Shown: positions 23,649-31,173 of the stretch, piece after piece
Layout of the letters: each line of letters starts with the position of its first letter
Numbering within the stretch: position 1 is the first letter of the stretch
Source of the DNA: Verrucomicrobiota bacterium
GTDB lineage: Bacteria > Verrucomicrobiota > Verrucomicrobiia > Verrucomicrobiales > Verrucomicrobiaceae
NCBI GenBank assembly: GCA_963204975.1
Contig: CAUJJC010000071.1
Location: 1 to 35,394, forward strand
Direction of reading: 5' to 3'
Length of the DNA: 35,394 bases
The notes under the pieces: generated by a model
What the model saw: the letters and a program-made list of their open reading frames with translations, nothing else
What the model was told of the DNA's origin: nothing
The model's database searches: none
Made by a program: the position numbers and the translations under genes

Positions 23649-24752
23649 ATGAACGACGGCATGGAATCCCCCACTCCCGCCTCCGCCATCTCCTCTGCTG
23701 ACGAGGTTCGGAAGCTGCGCGATGAACTGGACAAGGCGGGCAAGAAGCTCGTCTTCACCAATGGCTGCTTCGATCTCCTCCATGCCGGTCATGTGCGCTA
23801 CCTCGCCCAGGCCCGTGCGCTTGGCGATGCCCTGGTCGTCGCCTTGAATTCCGATGCATCCGTGCGCGAACTTAAAGGTCCCGCGCGCCCCGTTAACACC
23901 GAGGAAGATCGCGCCGAGATCTTGAAAGGCCTCCGCTCGGTGGATGCCATCTGTGTCTTCACCGAGCCGCGTGTGACCAAGCTCATCGAGCAAATCAAAC
24001 CGCACATCTATGCCAAGGGCGGCGATTACACCATCGCCTCGCTCAATCCCGAGGAACGCGCGGCCCTGGACTTCGTCGGAGCCGAGATCGAGATCCTTTC
24101 GCTAGTGCCAGGACGCTCCACCACGAAGACGCTGCAACGCATTGCCGCAGGTGAAGCCGAGGCCACGGATGCACCGCGCAAACTGCGGATCGGCGTCCTC
24201 GGTTCCGGCGCTGGGAGTAACTTCGAAGCAATCCTCGGAGCCATTAACGACGGCTCCCTGCACGCCGAGATCGTCTGCGTGATCAGCGACCACAACGACA
24301 GCGGCATCATCACTGCTGCTCGCAAGGCCGGGCTCCCAGCGTTCTTCGTTGATCCGGGCACCAACCCCAAGCGCTTCCCCGATTCCGCTCAGAAAGAAGT
24401 CTGCGAGCACCTTCAGCGCGCCAACGTCGATGTGGTCGTGCTTGCCGGGTTCATGCGCATTGTGCGTGATCCCGTGCTCACCGAGTTCAAGGACCGCATC
24501 ATCAACGTGCATCCCTCCCTGCTGCCGAAGTTCAAAGGCAGCGACGCGGTCCAGCGCGCCATCGACGAAGGTGAACTCGAAACTGGCACCACCATTCATC
24601 TCGTCACCGCCGTGGTCGATGACGGACGCATTCTCGCCCAGGCCTCCGTGCCCATCGAGATCGGCGACACAGCGGAGCTAGTGCACGAGCGCATCAAGAA
24701 AGAAGAGCATCGGCTGCTTCCACAAGTGCTGCGGGAGTGGGCGGGGAAATGA
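23649..24752 (+). CDS. purN: Fusion: heptose-1-phosphate adenylyltransferase (RfaE2/HldE-C) + phosphoribosylglycinamide formyltransferase (PurN)
   Basis: A single 367-residue frame with two enzyme domains. Residues about 20-165 form a nucleotidyltransferase of the RfaE2/HldE C-terminal type: KLVFTNGCFDLLHAGHVRYL, with the HxGH motif at 45-48, then ALNSDASVRELKGPARPVN and IYAKGGDYT. It should make ADP-heptose for LPS. Residues about 178-367 are PurN, which formylates GAR with N10-formyl-THF: IGVLGSGAGSNFEAI, the catalytic pair N286/H288 in INVHPSLLPKFKG, and an Asp at 324-325 in VVDDGRILAQ. Both active sites look intact. The linker is short (EAEATDAPRK). The two halves belong to different pathways. 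There is no frameshift or internal stop. The stop codon lies at the edge of the downstream repeat. Confidence 0.92.
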   Translation: MNDGMESPTPASAISSADEVRKLRDELDKAGKKLVFTNGCFDLLHAGHVRYLAQARALGDALVVALNSDASVRELKGPARPVNTEEDRAEILKGLRSVDAICVFTEPRVTKLIEQIKPHIYAKGGDYTIASLNPEERAALDFVGAEIEILSLVPGRSTTKTLQRIAAGEAEATDAPRKLRIGVLGSGAGSNFEAILGAINDGSLHAEIVCVISDHNDSGIITAARKAGLPAFFVDPGTNPKRFPDSAQKEVCEHLQRANVDVVVLAGFMRIVRDPVLTEFKDRIINVHPSLLPKFKGSDAVQRAIDEGELETGTTIHLVTAVVDDGRILAQASVPIEIGDTAELVHERIKKEEHRLLPQVLREWAGK

Positions 24753-24890
24753 CCAATCACGAATGTGGAATGACGAAAGAAGCTCCAATCACCAATGACC
24801 AAAACCAAGCGATGAAGGCCATGGCGCAGCTCTGCTTTGAGCTTCGTCATTTCTTCGTCATTGGTCATTCGTCATTCGTCATTCATCGCG
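24750..24890. repeat. Interspersed repeat of AATGACGAA/TTCGTCATT words
   Basis: About 140 bp with GAATGACGAA on the left (24768-24777), AATGACC words near 24793-24800, and on the right four TTCGTCATT-type words (from 24843, 24854, 24868 and 24875 approximately). Left and right parts are roughly inverted. The element fills the gap before the helicase, and its first bases supply the TGA stop of the fusion gene. Confidence 0.75.
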
Positions 24891-24924
24891 CCCACAGCTT
24901 CTCAACTCCCACGACTCCTCCGCG

Positions 24925-26943
24925 ATGAAAGTGGCCTTCGGCATGGGGATGCTCAATCCCGAACAGCGCGAGGCCGTGATGCGAATCGACGGCCCGGTGC
25001 TAATCCTTGCCGGGGCGGGCACGGGCAAGACGCGCACCATCACGGCGCGCATGTCCTACATGGTCGAGAAAGGCATCCCGCCGCAGAACATCCTCGCCGT
25101 CACGTTCACCAACAAAGCCGCCACCGAAATGCGGGAGCGTGTGATCGACATGGTGCCTGATGGGCTGGGCAAAAAGATCGTGCTCGGCACCTTCCATGCC
25201 TTCTGCGTCCGCCTCCTGCGCGAGCACGCCGAGCGGCTCGGCTACAAGAAGAACTGGACCATCTACACCCAGAGCGAGCAAATCAGCCTGCTGAAGCGCA
25301 TCATCGTCCGCCTCATGGGCAAGGACGAGAGCTATGATGCCAGCAAGGCGCAGTCCCGCATCAGCAGCGCGAAGAACTCGGGCATCTCCCTTGGCGATCC
25401 CGAGAAGGATACCGAAGCCGCCATCATGGCCGCCTACCAGAGCGAGATGTGCGCGCTGAATGCGATGGACTTCGATGACCTAATCACCCTGGGCGTGCAG
25501 TTGCTGGAGGAACACGAAGACGTTCGTGACCTCATTCGCTACCGCCACACGCATGTGATGGTCGATGAATTCCAGGACACCAACTCGCTCCAGATGCGGC
25601 TCTTGAATTGCATCGTCGGCGAGCCCTACAACGTCTGCGTCGTGGGTGATGATGACCAGTCCATCTATGGCTGGCGCGGGGCGGACATCACCAACATCCT
25701 GGAGTTCGAACGCTTCTTTCCCAATCCGCACATCATCAAGCTGGAGGAGAACTACCGCTCCACCACACCCATCCTTCACACCGCGAACAGCCTGATCAAA
25801 AACAACGCAGGTCGTCGCCCGAAAACGTTGTGGAGCAAGAATCCAGGCAACGATCCTGTCCGTCTGCTCATCACCAATGATGACAAGGAGGAGTCCGATA
25901 TGATCGGGCGTGAAATCGAGAAGTCGCACTACCAGGACAAGACGCCGTATGAAGACTTCGCCGTGCTTTTCCGCACCAATGATCAGAGCCGCATCCTGGA
26001 GCAGCAGTTTCGCCAGCGGCAGATCCCGTATCGCGTGATCGGCGCGCGCAGTTTCTTTGATCGACGAGAGATCAAGGACCTCTGCGCCTACCTCACCGTC
26101 ATGCACAACCCGCATGATGACATCAACCTCCTGCGCATCCTCAACACACCCACACGAGGCATCGGCAACACCACCTCCGAACTCGCACGCGAGGAGAGCA
26201 TCAAGCGCGGGTGCAGCATCTTCGTGGTTCTCTGCGATCCCGATTTCCAGCGCCGGATGCCCGAGAAGACGAGGAACTCCATCCGCAACTTCATCGACTT
26301 GCTCACCAAATACGCGGAGTCCGCAGGGAGCCCGCACGTTCACCTGGGCAAGATGACCGAGCAGCTCCTGGTCGAAAGCGGCTACATCGACTATCTCAAA
26401 AAGCAGGCCAAAGAGCCCGATGAATTCATCGCCTGGGAGAATGGGCTCAACAGCTTCGTCGAGCAGCTCAATGCCTACCATGAGCGCAAGGGCAAGGAAG
26501 GCCTCGCAGGCTTCCTCGATGAGATCAGCCTTAACGACGAACGCGAAGACCGCGACAAGGACGACATCACCAAGAAATCGGGGGTCTGCCTCATCACGAT
26601 GCACGCCAGCAAGGGGCTGGAATTCCCCATCGTGTATCTCCCCGGCGTCGAGAATGGTTTGCTGCCGCACAAGCGCAGTTGGGACGAAGGCCGCGTCGAT
26701 GAAGAGCGCCGCCTCTTCTATGTGGGCATCACTCGTGCACGGCAAAAACTTACCCTCAGCTATGTGCGCTGGCGCTTAAAGTATGGCGAGCGCATCGCGC
26801 AGTTACCCAGTCCCTTCCTCAAGGAGCTGGATCGCAAATACATCGAAGAGCGCGACTACGCCAAGGAGTCGAAAGCTCCCAAGACCGCCGAGCAAAACAA
26901 GAGCTTCATCTCAGGCCTGCGCGCGATGATGTCGGAGGAGTAG
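24925..26943 (+). CDS. UvrD/Rep-family ATP-dependent DNA helicase
   Basis: A 672-residue superfamily 1A 3'-5' helicase for replication restart and repair. All motifs are present: Walker A GAGTGKTRTI, motif Ia TFTNKAATEMRERV, Walker B DEFQDTNSLQ, motif III GDDDQSIYGWRGADI, motif IV ENYRST, motif V TMHASKGLEFPIVYLPG and motif VI EERRLFYVGITRARQKL. The length and the HASKGLEFP/GLLPHKRS motif are closer to E. coli Rep than to the roughly 720-residue UvrD/PcrA proteins. The ATG at 24925 lies just before the Q-motif-like LNPEQREAV; ATGs at codons 6 and 8 are also possible. The gene stands alone after a repeat-filled gap and converges on the membrane-bound dehydrogenase gene. Confidence 0.93.
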   Translation: MKVAFGMGMLNPEQREAVMRIDGPVLILAGAGTGKTRTITARMSYMVEKGIPPQNILAVTFTNKAATEMRERVIDMVPDGLGKKIVLGTFHAFCVRLLREHAERLGYKKNWTIYTQSEQISLLKRIIVRLMGKDESYDASKAQSRISSAKNSGISLGDPEKDTEAAIMAAYQSEMCALNAMDFDDLITLGVQLLEEHEDVRDLIRYRHTHVMVDEFQDTNSLQMRLLNCIVGEPYNVCVVGDDDQSIYGWRGADITNILEFERFFPNPHIIKLEENYRSTTPILHTANSLIKNNAGRRPKTLWSKNPGNDPVRLLITNDDKEESDMIGREIEKSHYQDKTPYEDFAVLFRTNDQSRILEQQFRQRQIPYRVIGARSFFDRREIKDLCAYLTVMHNPHDDINLLRILNTPTRGIGNTTSELAREESIKRGCSIFVVLCDPDFQRRMPEKTRNSIRNFIDLLTKYAESAGSPHVHLGKMTEQLLVESGYIDYLKKQAKEPDEFIAWENGLNSFVEQLNAYHERKGKEGLAGFLDEISLNDEREDRDKDDITKKSGVCLITMHASKGLEFPIVYLPGVENGLLPHKRSWDEGRVDEERRLFYVGITRARQKLTLSYVRWRLKYGERIAQLPSPFLKELDRKYIEERDYAKESKAPKTAEQNKSFISGLRAMMSEE

Positions 26944-26973
26944 GAGTGCCTTCGGCATTGCAGCAAGGCTTCG

Positions 26974-29900
26974 CTACTCCACCTTCATCAAGTAAGCGAA
27001 CAGGTCGCGCAGGTCCGCATCCGTGATGCCAGCCGTTAATCCTGGCGGCATCAGCGACATGGGGGATGCGGTCTGCTGCTTGATGTCACTTTGATTGATC
27101 TTGGTGATCTGGTTGGCCACATCGCGCAGGGTGATGGTCTTCGCATCTTGGGCGGCCATCATGCCGGTGAGCACGCGACCGTCCTTCAGTTCGACGACAT
27201 ACGCACCGAAGCCTTCGCGAATCTCCAGGCTCGGGGTGAGGATGTTGTTGAGCCAGAATTCGAGATTGCCGCGATCGTAGCCGGTGAGTTCGGGACCGAT
27301 GACGTTGCCTTCGTTGAAGAGCTTGTGGCAGATGGCACAGCGCTGGGTGAAGGTCAGCTTGCCCTTCGCTGCATCGCCCGTGCCGGACTTCAGCACGGCT
27401 TTGATGCGTGCGGCTTCTTTCTGAATGTCTTCGGTGGGTGCGACGGCGAGGATGCCCTTCCAGTGCTTCTCGATGGTCACGTTGATCTCGGCATCATTGA
27501 AGACGGAGAGCTGGCGGACGATGTCGGGGGTGAAGTGCTTCGCAGGAATCTGCCAGGCATCCACCTGGGCGAGCAGCATCTTTGCCCACTCCTTGCGTCC
27601 CGCCATCATGCGCAGCGCGGCTTCGCGCAGAGCCTTCTCACCAGCGATGCGACCCTCCCATCCATCGAGGATCGTGCGGATGATCTTGTGATCTTCAAAC
27701 TTCGCCACGGCGGGAAGCAGGGCGCGTTTGAGTGACTCGTTGCCGCCAGCCGCGAAGACCGGGGCAATGGCGTCGAGCACTTCCTTTTTGCCGAGTTCAG
27801 CGAGCGTCACGGCCAGGGCGGCGCGCTTGGCATTGGGTGCCTTCTTGTCCTTCACGGTATCGAGCGCCTTTTTGAGCGCGTCCTTGTCACCGCTGCGAAG
27901 GGCGAGTGTGAGATCGCCTCCGCTTTGCTGCTTCGTGTAGTCGCTGAGCGCCTTGCTGAGTTCCTCGGGTAGCTTCGGCATCTCAGCGCCTTCAAAGGCA
28001 GCAGCGATACCAGCCACGACGAGCCCTCGTGATTCGTTGTCGGGCGCAAGCGTGAGCAGCTTCGTGCAGGACTGGAAGTTCAGTTCGCCTCCGGCCATCG
28101 CCCAGCGCTTGCCGAGGTAGTTGAGCAGCTTGGTCTTGCACACTGTTTGCGACCACACGGACTTGTCGCCAAAGACTTCGAGCACGAGATCGCGATCCGA
28201 TTCGCACTTCGATTCGAGCAACCACCAGAGCATCGTCTGCAAGCGTGCATCAGTCGTTGGCAGCAGGGCCTTGAAAATCGGCATCGCCGTGGCGGCGGGC
28301 AGGCGTTTGGCCGCTGCGGCGAGCATGGTTTGCACTTCGGGATGCTTCTCGGTCGCGGCGAGCTTTGGCAGTTCCGCCATGGCGGATGTCATCTCGACCA
28401 CCGTGTGCCGCACCGCCCAGCGGCGCACAAAAGGATCGGCGTGATGGAGCAGCTGCGTGTTGGTCTCGTCGTCGAGCGCATTGAGCTGATGCAATGCGAA
28501 CATGGCATCGAGCGCATGAGGTTCATCCTGCTTCGAGGCCATGGCCTTTACCTTGGGCGTGAGTTCGCTCAGCTTCCTCCAGCCAATCTCGAGCTGTGCC
28601 TGCTTGCGGAACCACTCGTTCTGATGCGTGAGATAGCCGAACAACTCATCGGCAGTCGCCTTGTGAAGATCGAACGGCTTCACCACGGGTGCGCCGCTGG
28701 CCGGACGGATGCGATAGATGCGCCCGTCTTTCTTGGACCAGTCATCCACCGGGCGCACATGGCTGAGACGGGTGTCATACCAGTCGCCGATGTAAACGCA
28801 GCCATCGGGACCGACGGCGGTGCAGACGGGGCGGAACCAGCGGTCCGGCGTGGTGAGCAGGTTCTCCTGGTCCTTCGTCGTCGCGGCACTGCCGTCAAAG
28901 ATGATGTCGCTGACATAGACGCGGTTGTGCAGCGAATTCGGCCCGATGATGCGGCCTTCGTAATTCGAGCCGAGCAACCCGCCTTCATAGATCGTGAAGG
29001 CTTGGGTGAAGCGCTTGTTATCGCCGGTGTGCTTCATGTGTTCGAAGAACTCGAACGAATACGGATTCATCGGCGGACCATGCTTGCCCCAGCCTTTCAC
29101 GCCGTAGCTGCCGAGTTCGTAATGCATGCCACGAGTGCCCGCGTTCGTGCCGGAGAACACGCGGCCTTTGCTGTCGATGTCCAGACTCATCGTATTGCCA
29201 CCGCCCTCGGCGTAGATTTGGAAAGTCTTCTTCACCGGATGGAAGCGCCAGATGTGCTGCCCCTCCCATTTGACGTGCTTCGTGGTGGCACTGCTCACAT
29301 CGCCAGTCGTCGTGCTGCCCGTCGCGCCGTAAAGCCAGCCATCGGGTCCCCATTGCAGGCTGGTGGCCACGCTGTGCGTGTCCTCAATCCCGAAGCCGCT
29401 CAACTCCACGCTCGGATCGCCATCGGGGATGTCATCATCGTTCGCATCGGGATAGAACAGCAGATACGGCGGGTTCATCACCCAGATGCCGCCCGCGCCT
29501 GTGATGGCTGCGGTGGCGATGTTCAGTCCTTCGAGCACGGTCTTCGTCTTGTCATACAAGCCGTCGCCATTGGTGTCCTCGTGCACAGTGACGATGTCCG
29601 CACCTTTCACTCCATGCGGCGGGGGCTGAGGCACCTTGTCGAACTTCGCGCGCAGGTGCTGATCGTAGCTGATGACTTTCAGCCCGGCAGGAAACTGATA
29701 CTGGCGATACTGTGTGACCCACCTGCGACCGCGTGAGTCGAAGGCGATGTAAAGTGGCTGCGTGACCTCGGGCTCCTGGGCGATGAGATCAATGGCGACA
29801 TCGCTGCGGTGCTTGAAAGCCTTGAGTGCTTCGGCTGGCGTCATCGGCGGCGTATTGTCCGCCAGCGTGCCGCGACCGCCATAGGTCTCCATGATCTTCT

Positions 29901-29994
29901 TCACCTGCTCATTGCCTGCCACGTCGTCCGTTTTGACGTTGGGGTCGGCAGCAAAGGCTGTGAGGGCGAGCAGCGGGAGCAGGTAGCGTGTCAT
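26974..29994 (-). CDS. PVC-type membrane-bound dehydrogenase with HEAT repeats and CxxCH haem domain
   Basis: A 1006-residue exported protein. The start at 29994 (MTRYLLPLLALTAFA) begins a signal peptide; the longer frame to 30156 is rejected. The N-terminal beta-propeller part matches the Pirellula/Verrucomicrobium-type dehydrogenase domain (TIGR02604 family): YIAFDSRGRRWVTQYRQYQ, HEDTNGDGLYDKT, GIEDTHSVATSLQWGPDGWL, and CVYIGDWYDTRLSHV. Alpha-helical HEAT-like repeats occupy about residues 430-850. The C-terminal haem-binding domain (TIGR02603 type) has CAICH at 886-890, GPELTGYDRGN and a probable axial Met in SLMPPGL. It likely oxidises carbohydrates or similar compounds in the periplasm and passes electrons to cytochrome c; the substrate is unknown. 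Confidence 0.92.
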   Translation of the reverse strand: MTRYLLPLLALTAFAADPNVKTDDVAGNEQVKKIMETYGGRGTLADNTPPMTPAEALKAFKHRSDVAIDLIAQEPEVTQPLYIAFDSRGRRWVTQYRQYQFPAGLKVISYDQHLRAKFDKVPQPPPHGVKGADIVTVHEDTNGDGLYDKTKTVLEGLNIATAAITGAGGIWVMNPPYLLFYPDANDDDIPDGDPSVELSGFGIEDTHSVATSLQWGPDGWLYGATGSTTTGDVSSATTKHVKWEGQHIWRFHPVKKTFQIYAEGGGNTMSLDIDSKGRVFSGTNAGTRGMHYELGSYGVKGWGKHGPPMNPYSFEFFEHMKHTGDNKRFTQAFTIYEGGLLGSNYEGRIIGPNSLHNRVYVSDIIFDGSAATTKDQENLLTTPDRWFRPVCTAVGPDGCVYIGDWYDTRLSHVRPVDDWSKKDGRIYRIRPASGAPVVKPFDLHKATADELFGYLTHQNEWFRKQAQLEIGWRKLSELTPKVKAMASKQDEPHALDAMFALHQLNALDDETNTQLLHHADPFVRRWAVRHTVVEMTSAMAELPKLAATEKHPEVQTMLAAAAKRLPAATAMPIFKALLPTTDARLQTMLWWLLESKCESDRDLVLEVFGDKSVWSQTVCKTKLLNYLGKRWAMAGGELNFQSCTKLLTLAPDNESRGLVVAGIAAAFEGAEMPKLPEELSKALSDYTKQQSGGDLTLALRSGDKDALKKALDTVKDKKAPNAKRAALAVTLAELGKKEVLDAIAPVFAAGGNESLKRALLPAVAKFEDHKIIRTILDGWEGRIAGEKALREAALRMMAGRKEWAKMLLAQVDAWQIPAKHFTPDIVRQLSVFNDAEINVTIEKHWKGILAVAPTEDIQKEAARIKAVLKSGTGDAAKGKLTFTQRCAICHKLFNEGNVIGPELTGYDRGNLEFWLNNILTPSLEIREGFGAYVVELKDGRVLTGMMAAQDAKTITLRDVANQITKINQSDIKQQTASPMSLMPPGLTAGITDADLRDLFAYLMKVE

Positions 29995-30014
29995 CCTCTG
30001 ATTAAAGCAAACCC

Positions 30015-30030
30015 CGCAAGTATTCTTGCG
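30015..30030. promoter_or_regulatory. Perfect small palindrome upstream of the dehydrogenase gene
   Basis: CGCAAG-TATT-CTTGCG has 6-bp perfect arms and lies 21 bp upstream of the dehydrogenase ATG. It could be an operator or a 5'-leader hairpin. The rest of the 236-bp divergent region (29995-30230) shows nothing I can call with confidence. Confidence 0.25.
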
Positions 30031-30230
30031 CCTGGAAGAGATACGAAAGTGCTCGCCCTTCGCGCACGGGAGCGGGTGCCCGTGCCTTGGCTGAGCGGCG
30101 GACGATGCTGGAGGGCTTCCTCCTGGGCACTGCCAGCCATGTTTCAGCGCAAGCATCCAGCCTTGCCATCTGGCACGCGATGCGGCATTCTTGCCACCCC
30201 TCCAGAACCTTAACCGAATCCAACAAACCT

Positions 30231-30542
30231 ATGCCCACCTACGACTACGAATGCCAGGACTGCGGTCATCAGTTTGAAGCCAGACAGTCTATGAAGGACC
30301 CTCATCTCACCGATTGCCCCAAGCAGGAATGCAAAGGCAAGGTGAAGCGCAAGATCGGGCTGGGCAGCGGGCTGATCTTCAAGGGCTCCGGGTTTTATAT
30401 CACCGACTATCGCAGCGATTCCTACAAGGCCGCAGCCAAGGCGGACTCCTCGGGATCGTCGGGTGGCGGCGGCGCATCATCTTCATCGGGAGGCGCTGCG
30501 TCATCAGGGACCTCATCGGCCAGCCCGGCAGCATCGGCCTAG
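30231..30542 (+). CDS. FmdB-family zinc-ribbon protein
   Basis: A 103-residue small protein starting MPTYDYECQDCGHQFEARQS, the signature of the FmdB/CxxC_CxxC_SSSS family. It has a zinc ribbon from C-x2-C (CQDC) and C-x4-C (CPKQEC), then KVKRKIGLGSGLIFKGSGFY, with the family-typical GSGFYITD. The C-terminal third is a Gly/Ser/Ala low-complexity tail, as is common in the family. The ATG at 30231 is fixed by the family N-terminus; the frame extends upstream without meaning. The biological role of FmdB proteins is unclear, despite their name from an amidase regulator. It is probably cotranscribed with the secreted unknown 39 bp downstream. Confidence 0.9.
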   Translation: MPTYDYECQDCGHQFEARQSMKDPHLTDCPKQECKGKVKRKIGLGSGLIFKGSGFYITDYRSDSYKAAAKADSSGSSGGGGASSSSGGAASSGTSSASPAASA

Positions 30543-30581
30543 CCGCTTCACACTTCAACCGCAGCACGTTCTCTTTTTCCC

Positions 30582-31154
30582 GTGGCCTCTCCCTGGCTCA
30601 ACTCCGCGCTGCTGATCGCTCTGAGCGCCCTCTCCGCAGGGGCGGTGCTGTGCCATCAGACGCCGGATCTCAGCGGAGTCTCACTGGTCCCTGCGCCCAA
30701 GACGCGCCCGCTCAATGATCTGCCCAATCAGTTGCAACAGACAGCGCTCAAGCAGTCGTCTGTCCTGGAGATCAGCGAAGGCCAAATCAATGACTACCTC
30801 GTGCGACGGCTGCGCACGCAGCCCTCGGGAGTGACGGCGCGGATTGCCGCGTTTGATCGCGTGCTGGTGGAGATGAATGAAGGGATGGTGCGCCTGCATC
30901 TTTGCTGGAATGTCCTCGGCCACATGCAGGTGGCGCGGGTGGACCTGACTCTCCGGCGCACGAAGGAAGACTTCACGGTGGAGATTTTACGCGGAGCTTA
31001 CGGTCGGCTGGAAGTGCCCCGTGCCATGCTGACGCCGCTGATTCCTGCGCTTCGGGAGCTGGCGAGTGCTTGCAAGCCGGAGATCCAGGCCTTGTTCAAG
31101 CTGCCCCAGATCCGCCTCGCGAAGGACAAGGTGGTGCTCAACCCGCGATTCTGA
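30582..31154 (+). CDS. Secreted or membrane-anchored protein of unknown function
   Basis: A 190-residue protein starting with GTG at 30582. The N-terminal 25 residues (ASPWLNSALLIALSALSAGA) form a signal or anchor, so the rest is probably periplasmic. The body has LEISEGQINDYLVRRL, LVEMNEGMVRLHLCWNVLG and VARVDLTLRRTKEDFTVEIL, with alternating hydrophobic residues that suggest a beta-sheet sandwich, perhaps a lipid-binding-like fold. That is only an impression. I do not recognise the family. It lies between the FmdB gene and the Lys/Glu-rich secreted protein gene (19-bp gap), and these three plausibly share a transcript. Confidence 0.72.
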   Translation: MASPWLNSALLIALSALSAGAVLCHQTPDLSGVSLVPAPKTRPLNDLPNQLQQTALKQSSVLEISEGQINDYLVRRLRTQPSGVTARIAAFDRVLVEMNEGMVRLHLCWNVLGHMQVARVDLTLRRTKEDFTVEILRGAYGRLEVPRAMLTPLIPALRELASACKPEIQALFKLPQIRLAKDKVVLNPRF

Positions 31155-31173
31155 TTCACGTTTTTTTCCTGCC

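Noticed and set aside
25480..26745. A 421-codon open frame on the minus strand
   Set aside because: Antisense to the Rep/UvrD helicase, which has all its helicase motifs.
28147..29736. A 529-codon open frame on the plus strand
   Set aside because: Antisense to the membrane-bound dehydrogenase and without any domain signal.
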